Positions 52,868-62,324 of a DNA stretch of 64,000 bases are shown here, piece after piece. The stretch lies in assembly GCA_019359675.1 (NCBI GenBank), contig JAHHGX010000082.1, positions 90,572 to 154,571 of the forward strand, in the 5' to 3' direction. Within the stretch, counting starts at the first letter, position 1; each line of letters starts with the position of its first letter. A model generated the notes under the pieces. That model made no database searches. It saw nothing but the letters and a program-made list of their open reading frames with translations, and had not been told where the DNA came from. The DNA comes from Calothrix sp. FI2-JRJ7. GTDB taxonomy: Bacteria; Cyanobacteriota; Cyanobacteriia; Cyanobacteriales; Nostocaceae. The position numbers and the translations under genes are program-made.

Positions 52868-54679
52868 ATGAAAATTGGTCGATTTTTAGTCATTACATGC
52901 TTATCTCTTTTTTTAGTCATATTTAGTTGGTTTAGCATTTACTTAACGCCACCATCCAAGGCACAGAATCAGCCAAATCTACCTACTCGCTTTACATCAA
53001 GCACTACAGGCGCCCAAGCACTACTACCTGACTGGCAAAAAATATCGTTCCAAACAATGCCTCCAATTCAAAAAAGTGGCTCTATAAATATTGATGGCAA
53101 AGAGCGAAAGTGGAAAGCTGGGGATACACCAGATAAGTATTTAACCTTGGGCGATGTTGAAGATACGTTACAATCAAGCCTACTAAGTTTGGATAACATT
53201 ACAAAAACTGTTGGTAATTTAGACTTAAAGACAGTTACTTTAACTAGCTTCCCACTTTTAGGACAACAAACTCTTGAAAACTTAGCGGGTGTTGTACCAA
53301 ATTTGGGTCAAACTAACGCGGAACTAATACAGCCAGTCACCGCATTGGTAAAAACACAGGCGCCTCAAAGCAATATAAACACTCCACTCTCTAACCTTTT
53401 GGCTCAAAATCAAACACTGGGAGAACTTAAACTCAACCAAACTGATTTATCGTCCTACACTATAGAGGATATTCCCAATGTTGATGCGGTACAGCTATCA
53501 GATTTTGTAGGTTGGCAGAATACTCTCATTTCTGACGTACCTGGACTTGGCGCCTTACCGTTAACTGAGTTTCCTATCCCTTTAGCTGAGTTAGGTAACA
53601 CCTTTGCCAGGATAGATTTTGTTTGGGGCAAAGCAGAAAAACGGCGCCAGAGAACTATATCAGGTTCGGATGTAGCAGGTTTTTCAGTTCCTTGTTCTAA
53701 CCAGGAGTGCCCATACATTGAACTTGACGACTTGGAAAATTTAGGACGCAGAAACCAGCGCGAATTTGAAGGACGTTCGTGGATAAGTGGTAAGTATCAG
53801 CAAGTTGAAGGAGGTTGGGGGTGTTTAGAAGAAGTCAATGGAGGAAAAGAGCCGACAGGAAGATTACCTTTTGGCAATGCTTTTAAGGTAGTTGTAATGG
53901 AACCAGATGAAAAAACTGATACTGTTGACACTGCTTTGTTCTTTCGCTTCAAAAACATTTGTGGTGCCACTCCCTATTTTATTGGTCCAGTTCCATTCCT
54001 AACATATAAGCTCAACGCTCCAATCTTTATTGGTACTCTTGGCTCGGAACTCTCTCAAAATACTTACACCCCTAAATCAAACAGTAGTGAAGTATCAACT
54101 AATGCCAGCAAAACTAATACAGTACTTATAAACAATAGCACTCAACCTAATTGTGAGTTAAATCAAGGTTCTCAAACTGCAAACCTAACGGCGCTTGCTA
54201 AATCGATTGCTGATACTGAAAACAACGGTAATTATAATGATGTTGGCGCCTATGCCTGTACTGATGATAAAAGCAATTGTGGCGTGTCTTTGGGTAAATA
54301 TAAGTTTTTCAGCTACGATAAGTACGCTCAAGAACAAATTCAGAAAGCTAGTGGTGGTCAAGAATTTTTAGCCAAGCTTTCTCAAGGATATCGACCAAAT
54401 GATGCTGAAGTATTTCAGTTCTTCCCTCCTATAGCACAAGAAGATGCTTTTCAAAATAGTATTGCCGATAAAATTAATAGCACATCTCAAGAAATTGACC
54501 CAGTAACCAAAAAGCCTTTTTCCGGCACCCGTTTAGTTGAGCGAGTGGCTCAAAAGTATTTTGGTGGAGATTCTTCGATAGTTGATAGCAATGCCAAAGA
54601 TGTTTTTGGTCGGCTTTCTATTAAAAATTATAGTGAAGATGTTTTGAATAAGTACAACCAAAATTACCAAAGATGTTAA
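52868..54679 (+). CDS. large secreted conjugation protein with lysozyme-like C-terminus (VirB1-like candidate)
   Basis: 603 residues. Signal peptide or anchor (FLVITCLSLFLVIFSWFSIYL, about 6-26), a periplasmic N-terminal region with repeated L-x-x-L-x-L-x-x-F/P patterns (LSLDNITKTVGNLDLKTVTLTSF, LSDFVGWQNTL), a middle domain with Cys pairs (VPCSNQECPY; GWGCLEE), and a C-terminal 140-residue part starting LTALAKSIADTENNG, GAYACTDDKSNCGVSLGKYKFFSY that resembles a small lysozyme or transglycosylase (Glu in TEN). A cell-wall hydrolase for channel passage is the best guess. Confidence 0.5.
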   Translation: MKIGRFLVITCLSLFLVIFSWFSIYLTPPSKAQNQPNLPTRFTSSTTGAQALLPDWQKISFQTMPPIQKSGSINIDGKERKWKAGDTPDKYLTLGDVEDTLQSSLLSLDNITKTVGNLDLKTVTLTSFPLLGQQTLENLAGVVPNLGQTNAELIQPVTALVKTQAPQSNINTPLSNLLAQNQTLGELKLNQTDLSSYTIEDIPNVDAVQLSDFVGWQNTLISDVPGLGALPLTEFPIPLAELGNTFARIDFVWGKAEKRRQRTISGSDVAGFSVPCSNQECPYIELDDLENLGRRNQREFEGRSWISGKYQQVEGGWGCLEEVNGGKEPTGRLPFGNAFKVVVMEPDEKTDTVDTALFFRFKNICGATPYFIGPVPFLTYKLNAPIFIGTLGSELSQNTYTPKSNSSEVSTNASKTNTVLINNSTQPNCELNQGSQTANLTALAKSIADTENNGNYNDVGAYACTDDKSNCGVSLGKYKFFSYDKYAQEQIQKASGGQEFLAKLSQGYRPNDAEVFQFFPPIAQEDAFQNSIADKINSTSQEIDPVTKKPFSGTRLVERVAQKYFGGDSSIVDSNAKDVFGRLSIKNYSEDVLNKYNQNYQRC

Positions 54680-55269
54680 TTATTGTGAATTTACCTATGC
54701 CTGATGATAAAATTGTTCGTTTAGTGCGCTACTTTCATTTGAGTTTAGGAATTTTTCTGCTTATCACCGTTTTGTTTTTGAATGGATGTAGTAATACTAA
54801 CGCGGATGAAGTCAAAATTCGCTGGAGTAACTTTAATAAAGTCCCTGCTTCTTTAATGCAGTTAGCAATAGCTGATAACACATCCTTATCTTCGACTGCA
54901 AAGACTTCAATTAAAGTCGCGGACGTTGGGCTAAAAAATAAGGATAATCGTTTGTATCTTTTTAATTACAATGATTTCCGTTTGTGTGGAAGATTAGGAT
55001 GTTTGTATACAGGTTATGTAAATAAAGGGAAAAATCAGTTTACTCGTGTGATAAATCTTTATCTGCAACCTAACGTAGCGCCTGGAGAAAACTTAATCAG
55101 CATAAATTCAAATAATTTCGGCAGCACTTCAAATTTACCTTGTTTAGATATACAGCAACTTAATGATAATCGTAATTTGCAAAAAATTACTTATTGTGAT
55201 GAAGGCGGTTATTATCAAGCTGTTGAAAATTATTTTCTCAAGTTACCTACCTCTACAAATACAAATTGA
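54673..55269 (+). CDS. lipoprotein in conjugation operon
   Basis: 198 residues; start ATG overlaps the preceding stop. A signal sequence with lipobox (FLLITVLFLNGCSNT, lipid-modified Cys near 39) is followed by a soluble domain with several Cys (RLCGRLGCLYTGYV, LPCLD, ITYCDE). It could act as a VirB7-type or other outer-membrane lipoprotein of the T4SS, though VirB7 is usually much smaller. It overlaps the coupling-protein start (TGATG). Confidence 0.6.
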   Translation: MLIIVNLPMPDDKIVRLVRYFHLSLGIFLLITVLFLNGCSNTNADEVKIRWSNFNKVPASLMQLAIADNTSLSSTAKTSIKVADVGLKNKDNRLYLFNYNDFRLCGRLGCLYTGYVNKGKNQFTRVINLYLQPNVAPGENLISINSNNFGSTSNLPCLDIQQLNDNRNLQKITYCDEGGYYQAVENYFLKLPTSTNTN

Positions 55270-57065
55270 TGCAAACTTCAAAAACCGTAATTGAACAGCC
55301 TGCTAAAAATGGCTATCACTCAGGGATTGATTTTGTTGGGTTATTTAAAACTTTTGCGAACCCAGAAGGGTTAACAATGCTCGGAACTTTAATCTTCTTA
55401 ATTTTATTAACCCAAGTCGCTGGTAGTAAAAAGGGTAAGATTTCCACAGGACGAGTGGTAGGGACTGCTGAAAAACTAGCGGCAACAAGTCTCGCGCTTA
55501 AACAAATTCGAGCGCGCAAACACAATAAAGTCTGCTTTTGGTGTGGTTCCCCTCGCTATTGGTTCAAAGGAAACTTTAGAGGTATAGGCGCCATATTCCA
55601 AACTATCCTTGGTGCCTCGCCCACGGTTTGGATTCCTCATGCCGAACGTTCCACTCTCGTATTAGGCGCCCCAGGTTCTGGTAAAACTTTCGGCACAATC
55701 GACCGTATGGCAGAAAGCTGTATGGTGCAAGGATTTCCACTAATTGTTTATGACAAAAAGGGCGACCAAATGAAACTACTGGCACCGTTAGCTGCTTGTT
55801 ACGGTTACGATGTGCGGATATTCGCACCTGGGGAACCATACAGTGAAGTAATCAACCCACTTGATTTCATGGAGAACCAAGAAGATGCAGTAACAGCAGC
55901 ACAAATTGCCCAAGTAATTAATGCAAACGCAGGTGGTAGTGGTAAAGGTGACGAATTTTTCTCCAAAGCTGCTGACTTATTAGCAAAGGCACTGATTCAA
56001 CTTGCCAAGGGTAGTGACTGTCCTGATTTGGCTACCGTTTACTGCATCCAGTCGATTGATGATTTTATCAATAAGCTACATGCATCGGTACAAGCAGGTA
56101 AAGTCTCACGCTGGGTTGCAGCTTCCTTTCAACAGTACCTCAAAGCTAGAGACAGTGAGAAAACGATAGCGAGCATCGACACAACGACAGTAGGGATATT
56201 TTCAAGCTTTATTCAACGCTCTTTACTCCCCTGCTTTATTGGTAAAAGTACAATTCCCACTAAACTATCAGGGCACCAGATACTAATTTTTAAATTAGAC
56301 GACCCTAGACGGGATGTAGTTGGACCATTGTTAGCCGCAGCCTTGCACATGGCAATTGTCAGTAATTTATGTACGCCACGTTCTGACCCAATTGGAATTT
56401 TCATCGACGAGTTACCTTCTTTGTACTTGAAAGCTTTACCTCAATGGATTAACGAGTACAGAAGTAACGGTGCCTGTTTTGTTTTAGGTGTTCAGTCTCT
56501 CGAACAACTCGCTTCTGCTTATGGAGAAAACTTAGCTGCGGCAATTACCAGCGCTTGCAGCACCAAAATTTTGTATAACCCAGCCAACTACTCAACTGCC
56601 GAGAAGTTTTCTCAATCCTTTGGCAACAAGGAATTTATCGTTAAAAACAAATCAATAAGTAACTCCAAAGATGGACACACCACAACTTGGTCGGACAACT
56701 TACAAACAATGCCTATCATCACAGCAGATGAGATTATGCGCTTTCCTCAAGGTAAATGCGTAATTACAAATCCTGGTTACACATCTTCTGGGGAAGGTTC
56801 TATTCCTTACCCACTTACTATTCCCATTCCCAAATTAGATATTTATCGAATCTCGAATAGTGAAAAACTTTGGGATGAACAACTTTACCCACGAATAACC
56901 GCGCGCTCGACTCTGATAGAACAGCAGCATTTGGACGAAGCTATCGATTTGAGAAAACAAATTGCTCAACAGTTATTAAACATTGACTCATATAGTAACG
57001 CAAACACATCAGAATCTGAGGAAATAGAGTTAACTTCTCCAACTCTTGATGAATCCCCTTGGTAA
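55269..57065 (+). CDS. VirD4/TraG-type coupling protein
   Basis: 598 residues from ATG 55269. One membrane segment (MLGTLIFLILLTQVAG, about 36-51), P-loop GAPGSGKT (133-140), VYDKKGDQMKLLAPL, the Walker B IGIFIDELPSLYLKALPQW (Asp near 379), YRSNGACFVLGVQSLEQL and ITSACSTKILYNPAN. All are T4CP blocks. It links the relaxase complex to the T4SS. Ends the conjugation operon; only one membrane pass is predicted where two are common. Confidence 0.85.
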   Translation: MQTSKTVIEQPAKNGYHSGIDFVGLFKTFANPEGLTMLGTLIFLILLTQVAGSKKGKISTGRVVGTAEKLAATSLALKQIRARKHNKVCFWCGSPRYWFKGNFRGIGAIFQTILGASPTVWIPHAERSTLVLGAPGSGKTFGTIDRMAESCMVQGFPLIVYDKKGDQMKLLAPLAACYGYDVRIFAPGEPYSEVINPLDFMENQEDAVTAAQIAQVINANAGGSGKGDEFFSKAADLLAKALIQLAKGSDCPDLATVYCIQSIDDFINKLHASVQAGKVSRWVAASFQQYLKARDSEKTIASIDTTTVGIFSSFIQRSLLPCFIGKSTIPTKLSGHQILIFKLDDPRRDVVGPLLAAALHMAIVSNLCTPRSDPIGIFIDELPSLYLKALPQWINEYRSNGACFVLGVQSLEQLASAYGENLAAAITSACSTKILYNPANYSTAEKFSQSFGNKEFIVKNKSISNSKDGHTTTWSDNLQTMPIITADEIMRFPQGKCVITNPGYTSSGEGSIPYPLTIPIPKLDIYRISNSEKLWDEQLYPRITARSTLIEQQHLDEAIDLRKQIAQQLLNIDSYSNANTSESEEIELTSPTLDESPW

Positions 57066-57874
57066 GTAGCTAGCAAATAACCCCATCAATTTTTATACTT
57101 AACAAATCTAAATACATAAGCAGCAAGTATTATTGTATTAGCTTGACAGTAAATAAAAAAATTATTTAAAAATTGAATCAATAATTTTCGATGAATTCTG
57201 TATTTATACTGAAAAAATCTCAAAAAGATAGATTCATAAATCACCTTCTTTAACATTTTAATAAATTTTTACATTATGAAAACCATTAAAATAAGACTAT
57301 CTTATAAATTTTGTATGTTTTCGTTATACCTCAAATAATATTGATAGCATCTAGCTCTCAGGGCATAGCAGTTTATAACTTGCCAGACTGCAACCATTTT
57401 ATTGTCTGTAAAAATTAGCTATTTGCACCCGTTTCAAAAATTATGTAAATTGCAGAGATTGTATAAACATGAACATTGGACTTTTTTGGACATAGCATTC
57501 ACTAAATTTGTGCTATCTGTCAAAAGTGCTGCCATATTAGACTTTTGATAAGTAGAATCAAAATAAAATAACTGCGATACTGTGTTAAAACTAAACAAAG
57601 TAGTTAAGGGTGTACCGAAAAAATACTCGTGCTTTTTAAGTTAGGTTTTGTATTGAATTGACTGCAAATCTAACTTTAAAACCCGATGTGCGTATCAGAC
57701 AGCTTGAATCAAGCTACATGACTGCTAAAAGCTCGACCAAAATGCAATCTACCAGCAACTACGATTTGTATAACTTACTTGGTGCAACTATCTATTCTTG
57801 ATTGTTCTTTATTACAGTCGGGGCGCAAAATTCCATTTGTAGTTAATTGAAATCTGATTCAATAGTAATCGAAA
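57066..57874. other. long AT-rich intergenic region
   Basis: About 800 bases with no ORF supported. It contains a TTGACA box (57143), a 7-base inverted repeat AAGTTAG/CTAACTT (57638-57676) and no GGCGCC. No iterons were seen, so an origin is only a possibility. Confidence 0.35.
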
Positions 57875-58264
57875 ATGACTACCAACACAAATCAACCAAC
57901 AAAAAATCAAACTCAAGAACCCGCTATATTACTTGTCACTGAACGATTTAAACTTCAGTCTAAGTCTTTTCGAGTTACCGCTTACAAGCTTCCGGATGGG
58001 AAGACTACGGTTACAGTTCGTCAAATGGCAATCACTGTCAGGAAGCAACCTAAGACAGCTAAAGACTTTTTAAAAAAGTTAGGGATAAGTCCGATAACAG
58101 CTAGAATGCCAAACTGCTGTGTCGCTGACATGGTTTACCTGTCAACTGTTATTGATTACTTCCGATACCTGAATGAATCAGGTAGAGGCAATATTAGAAC
58201 TCTCTTGGGTCAAGAATTTCTAACTAAGCATTTATTGGAGGAAGAAGCCAAAAATAACCGTTAA
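57875..58264 (+). CDS. hypothetical protein, 129 aa
   Basis: Not recognised. Basic N-terminal region (YKLPDGKTTVTVRQMAITVRKQPKTAKDFLKKLGISPITARMPN) with a helical C-terminal half (VYLSTVIDYFRYLNESGRGNIRTLL). It may be a DNA-binding plasmid protein. Long AT-rich leader before it. Confidence 0.5.
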   Translation: MTTNTNQPTKNQTQEPAILLVTERFKLQSKSFRVTAYKLPDGKTTVTVRQMAITVRKQPKTAKDFLKKLGISPITARMPNCCVADMVYLSTVIDYFRYLNESGRGNIRTLLGQEFLTKHLLEEEAKNNR

Positions 58265-58326
58265 AGCATTTATACATCCATTACCATTACACTAATTGAT
58301 TTCAGCAAAATTTCTGGAGTATTCCC

Positions 58327-58497
58327 ATGACTCAGGCTAAAAAGAACAAAACACCTCTGTTTTACCCGCGAACACATACAGAGTGGATAGATAAAGATTT
58401 AACTGGCACCTTACTAAAAGTTTCGTATTATCTATGTTCGTCTAAACCCAGAAACTGTTTACTGTCATGCGTTGCAGCTAGCACTCTAGAAGCTTGA
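58327..58497 (+). CDS. possible 56-residue ORF
   Basis: Starts MTQAKKNKTPLFYPRTHTEW with GGAG nine bases before the ATG. Cys-rich at the end. It may be a small gene or the front of a broken one. Otherwise the 377-base gap from 58265 to 58641 holds nothing that I recognise. Confidence 0.35.
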   Translation: MTQAKKNKTPLFYPRTHTEWIDKDLTGTLLKVSYYLCSSKPRNCLLSCVAASTLEA

Positions 58498-58641
58498 CGT
58501 AGCAACACAGCTGCAGTCGCAGTCTTATTTTGGTAACTCCATAGGAGCTATCAAAAATTCCGAATCGGAAAGTTTGGTACAAAGTTTTAGATAAATTTCT
58601 TTGTACCCACTTGGTTAATTTTACTTACTATAGCAGCGAAT

Positions 58642-60024
58642 ATGAATTTAGCTTTCAGACCCGATAAAAGCAATTTTCACGTGGGTTCGCGCGTTCAAAT
58701 TCAGCCACAGTTGCTTGATAATTACTGTCAGCACCTTGCCTATGCCTACGGTGAAATCAAGGAAATTAACGGCGCCGAAGTATCTGTTTTGCTTGATGAA
58801 CCAAATAACCAAGCTTATAAACCTCACATCACTCAGGTTCCGGTTACTTGGTTAACTTTGGTAAGCGCCGAGTCTGGGTTAGAAGAGTCAGAGCAAGCAC
58901 ATGATGGTACTAATGAATTACATGACTTTCAGCCAACCCTCAATATTGACCCTGAGTTTCAAAATCTGATTCCTCCTTTATCAGATGATGAGAAATTTTT
59001 ATTAGAAGCGAACTTAAAAGAATCTGGCTGCATTTACCCTTTGATTGTATGGAAAGGTAAGGGAATTTTGCTTGATGGTCACAACCGCTATGAATTATGT
59101 CAAAAATTGCAAATCCCCTACAATATAGTGGAAGTTGAGCTTGCTTCAAGAGCCGCTGCTATTTGTTGGATTGCTAATAATCAGCTAGGGCGCCGTAATA
59201 TTACGCCAGAGACTGCTTCTTATCTCAGAGGTAAACGTTACCTGAGTTTAAAAGGAAATCGTGAGGATAATTTAAAGCAGAATCTACCGAACGGCAACTC
59301 TTGCCGTTCGGCAGAAGAAGGCCCTGAGCAAGATTTGCCTAACGCCAATAATCCAATAGCAATAGACACTGCCAAGGCACTTGCCTCTGAATACAAAGTT
59401 GGCGAACGCACTATTCGCAACGATGCAAAATACACGCAAGCTGTTGATACTCTAGCTTCGACGTTTGGAGAGCCTATTAAACACTCAATTCTCACTCGCG
59501 CTGATAAATTTCCCAAGAAAGATATTCTTGAAATCGCCTCTGCTACATCTACTCAGGAAAAGGAACATATACAAAAAATGCTCGATAACAAACTTAACAA
59601 ATCAGACATTGTTGACCAAATTAAAAACAAACAGCGTGTACCAAATCCGCATCATAAGGGTGAAGTCTGTCGAATCGTCCCTAAAGGCGACCCTGAATTA
59701 AAACCATTTGGAGGCGCCTGGTGCATTGTTACTCAAGTTAACCCTCACAGTTGTGGTATCAGAACCTGGAAAATGGACTTCCCAACTGTCAAACCCGAAA
59801 ATTTAGAGCGAACTTACGGAGTGTGCGAACAAAAAGCAGCCGACAACTGCGACCGCATTCTAAAATTGGTTCAAAAAGTTCATGATGATTACGAGCCTAC
59901 CTACATGGCAATACTCGAAGTCCTTTCAAAAGTCCCTGACCCATCGAACTTTACACGAAGGCAGGAGCAACTGCTAAGTATTTTGGAACAAGAATACAAA
60001 TTATTGCCTTGTGAAGAGAGCTAA
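58642..60024 (+). CDS. ParB-like nuclease-domain protein with in-frame repeat
   Basis: 460 residues. An N-terminal SH3-like part (VGSRVQIQPQLLDNYC, YGEIKEINGAEVSVLLD) precedes a ParB N-domain: FQNLIPPLSDDEKFLLEANLKESGCIYPLIVWKGKGILLDGHNRYELC (about 113-155), with G-H-N-R as in ParB/Srx. Then ASRAAAICWIANNQLGRRNITPETASYLRG, and an HTH stretch KVGERTIRNDAKYTQAVDTL. A second SH3-like region (GEVCRIVPKGDPELKPFGGAWCIVTQV) follows. The CGAACGGCAA palindrome is inserted in frame at residues 216-223. A partition or regulatory DNA-binding protein. Confidence 0.72.
   Translation: MNLAFRPDKSNFHVGSRVQIQPQLLDNYCQHLAYAYGEIKEINGAEVSVLLDEPNNQAYKPHITQVPVTWLTLVSAESGLEESEQAHDGTNELHDFQPTLNIDPEFQNLIPPLSDDEKFLLEANLKESGCIYPLIVWKGKGILLDGHNRYELCQKLQIPYNIVEVELASRAAAICWIANNQLGRRNITPETASYLRGKRYLSLKGNREDNLKQNLPNGNSCRSAEEGPEQDLPNANNPIAIDTAKALASEYKVGERTIRNDAKYTQAVDTLASTFGEPIKHSILTRADKFPKKDILEIASATSTQEKEHIQKMLDNKLNKSDIVDQIKNKQRVPNPHHKGEVCRIVPKGDPELKPFGGAWCIVTQVNPHSCGIRTWKMDFPTVKPENLERTYGVCEQKAADNCDRILKLVQKVHDDYEPTYMAILEVLSKVPDPSNFTRRQEQLLSILEQEYKLLPCEES
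59288..59310 (+). repeat. CGAACGGCAA palindrome, copy 3 (inside ParB-like gene)
   Basis: Arms identical to copies 1 and 2 around CTC, coding for NGNSCRS in the ParB-like protein just after a Lys/Asn-rich linker. In-frame presence of a repeat found elsewhere between genes suggests recent insertion. Confidence 0.7.
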
Positions 60025-60064
60025 GAGATTCAACCTAAATAGTCAAATTAGGTGGTGCCAATTC

Positions 60065-60160
60065 GGGAGGGAGAGAGCGAGGGAGTGAGAGAAAGAGAGA
60101 AATAAGCAGTACTTTTGGATGTTGATTCGCTGCCCTCGCTCCCTCACTCCTTCACTCCCA
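60065..60160. repeat. purine/pyrimidine mirror-arm element, copy 5 (intergenic)
   Basis: GGGAGGGAGAGAGCGAGGG-like left arm and CCCTCGCTCCCTCACTCCTTC-like right arm around about 35 bases, between the ParB-like and excisionase-like genes. Sub-type close to the 44466 copy. Confidence 0.7.
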
Positions 60161-60248
60161 GACAGGCGCCACAAAGGAAAGTGAGTAAATTATTGCCAAA
60201 AAAGCACGATACATCAAGCAATCTTAACTTCAAGGAGTTTTTTCACAA

Positions 60249-60548
60249 ATGAAAAATTCACCAGATGCAAAATCACAATACTATACATTTGTAAACAAGC
60301 AAACCGCAAGCGAACTAACTGGACTCTCCGCTGAAACACTAAAAAAATATCGACAGGCAGGAAAGCTGGAAAAAGGCATTCATTGGGTTGAAATTAATTG
60401 TAGAGTTATCAGATACAACATTTCTCTATTATTAGATTGGATGCAAAATCACGATGAAAATCCTCAAGGACACATAAAAGCAATAGAAAACTACTTAGCA
60501 TCGCTTCCATCTAACCAGAAACAAACACGCAGTAATCGCTCAACATAG
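60249..60548 (+). CDS. excisionase/AlpA-like HTH protein
   Basis: 99 residues, AGGAG before the ATG. YYTFVNKQTASELTGLSAETLKKYRQAGKLEKGIHWVEINCRVIRYNISLLLDWM is a winged-helix MerR/AlpA-type fold of excisionases and small regulators. C-terminus is polar and Arg-rich. It may be an excisionase for a mobile part or a transcriptional regulator; no integrase was found here. Confidence 0.7.
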   Translation: MKNSPDAKSQYYTFVNKQTASELTGLSAETLKKYRQAGKLEKGIHWVEINCRVIRYNISLLLDWMQNHDENPQGHIKAIENYLASLPSNQKQTRSNRST

Positions 60549-60631
60549 TGAAGAAATGTCTGTATTGCTTTTCATCTCCTTACAAAGCTTGTAAAGTTGG
60601 AAACTCTTGTTTTCACGCGCGTGGTCTGTAA
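60548..60631 (+). CDS. possible 27-residue Cys-rich peptide
   Basis: GTG start overlapping the preceding stop (TAGTG). The reading KKCLYCFSSPYKACK, then NSCFHARGL, has four Cys and a His in a zinc-finger-like spacing. Support is only the pattern and coupling. The remaining gap to 60944 shows no clear feature. Confidence 0.25.
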   Translation: MKKCLYCFSSPYKACKVGNSCFHARGL

Positions 60632-60944
60632 TAAAAAGGATTAACGCGCGTTGGGGCGCGATGCTGGGAATGAATATGGTGCCTCAATAAATATAAATCG
60701 ACTTTTGGGTCGGTACGTAAAATTTTATTGATGTTCACTGTGATATCAATCGATGCTGCTCTAGGCATAAGAGCAATGAATTCTATAGTTGGTTAGTCAG
60801 CGAGGAGTAAATATTGTCATTTTTTAAACAATGTGCTTCCCGACGGTATTACGTGCGCTTCGCGATTAGGGGTAGAGAGAAAAGTGCATATGCTCGACTG
60901 CTGTGGAATTAATAATAAATGACGGGCAAAGGTGAACAATACTT

Positions 60945-62324
60945 ATGGGGGTTGCGACAAAATATTGGAAGTTGGTCAAAATTAATGGTGCTGGGGAGGT
61001 CATAACTAAGGACATTACCACAGCACAGATATTTTTTGTGCGGGTGTTTGGTGTGAGCGATGATGTGATTGACGATGATGTTCAGCGCCAGTTGCTGCAA
61101 TTGTACGGTAATGGAGTAAAAGGCGCCGAACTTTGTTTACGCTGCTTTATTTCTTGGATTATTGTACAGGTGTGTCAGAATTTAGCGATAAAATTTGGGA
61201 CGCAGCATAATTTGAGTTGCAGTGACTTGCTACCGTATGTATTGGATGATAATGAGAATAAATCATCGCTGGTTAATGATTACTCACCTTTCTCGCTGCA
61301 AATACTCCAAAGTTATAATTCGCAACGAGGTAGTTTGACAACTTGGGTAACAATGAAGGTGAAACAACATCCCCAACTCAATAAATTTTTATTGGAGTGT
61401 GGACTGTACCTGGTTAGTGACTGGGCTATTTTAAACGATACCCGACCGACTCAACTAGAGCGAATTCTGAAGGATTTTCATAATTGTACAGATATTGAAA
61501 TCAAACAAGCTCAATCGCTACTACTTTGTTATCACCAAGTTTACCACTCTCAACACTTACAATATATACAAACAGGAGGAAGACTGTGTAAAGCTCCTAC
61601 TTTGGAGCAATTATTAGATATTGGGCGCCGACTTCAAAACAAAACTGGTACAATTATAAATTCTCAAACAGTTTTGACGCAACTACAAAAACTTGCTACT
61701 CAACTGCGCGAGTATCGAATTTATATTCGATGTCGTGTATTGCCAACAAAATCTTTAAATATTCAGAGTTGTGAAAATTCTTATTCTCCAACTGATAATA
61801 TAGCTGCACCCCTTCGGGATGATGATGAAAATGAACAAATAGAGTTTTTGCAGTACTACGAAGAGCAGTTTCCAATTTGTTTACAACGTGCGTTGGCAAT
61901 AGTAACAGAAGATAAAGTTCAACAGTTACGTCGTAAAAAAAATAATACATCAGAAAAATTTATTATCGCTCTCGAACTTCTGCATTGTCAAAATATGTCA
62001 ATGAAAGACATTGCCCTTCGTTTGGGAATGCGCGCACAAGATGCTGTCACAAGGTTACTAAAACTCAAAAACTTTCGTAATGACGTGAAACGCGAAATGC
62101 TCGCTATACTGAAGCAGAGTGTAACAGCCAAGGCTAATATATATATAGATACAGAACAAATTCAAGCTATAGATGAAGAACTTAATAATATACTTTGCAC
62201 ACAAATAAATACAGTAATAGAAAATGCAGAATTGGAATTACACAATGTAAAAAACAGTAAAAATACGAGTGTATTTGCTGAAGAACTATGTAAATATTTA
62301 GATAGTAGAAATAATAACGTATGA
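60945..62324 (+). CDS. sigma-like cyanobacterial regulator (HTH C-terminus)
   Basis: 459 residues. Contains a conserved cyanobacterial block SYNSQRGSLTTWVTMKVKQHPQLNKFLLECGLYLVSDWAILND, sigma-factor-like in pattern, and a C-terminal helix-turn-helix-like KFIIALELLHCQNMSMKDIALRLGMRAQDAVTRLLKLK. These proteins usually stand next to a DUF1822 protein, as here. The stop overlaps the next start (ATGA). Probably a DNA-binding or RNA-polymerase-associated regulator; no experimental role known to me. Confidence 0.6.
   Translation: MGVATKYWKLVKINGAGEVITKDITTAQIFFVRVFGVSDDVIDDDVQRQLLQLYGNGVKGAELCLRCFISWIIVQVCQNLAIKFGTQHNLSCSDLLPYVLDDNENKSSLVNDYSPFSLQILQSYNSQRGSLTTWVTMKVKQHPQLNKFLLECGLYLVSDWAILNDTRPTQLERILKDFHNCTDIEIKQAQSLLLCYHQVYHSQHLQYIQTGGRLCKAPTLEQLLDIGRRLQNKTGTIINSQTVLTQLQKLATQLREYRIYIRCRVLPTKSLNIQSCENSYSPTDNIAAPLRDDDENEQIEFLQYYEEQFPICLQRALAIVTEDKVQQLRRKKNNTSEKFIIALELLHCQNMSMKDIALRLGMRAQDAVTRLLKLKNFRNDVKREMLAILKQSVTAKANIYIDTEQIQAIDEELNNILCTQINTVIENAELELHNVKNSKNTSVFAEELCKYLDSRNNNV

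Noticed and set aside
57066..57874. Plasmid replication origin
   Set aside because: AT-rich but no iterons, DnaA-box cluster or nearby replication initiator recognised.
60549..60944. tRNA or structured RNA in the gap
   Set aside because: No cloverleaf or conserved arms found; only CG-rich short words.
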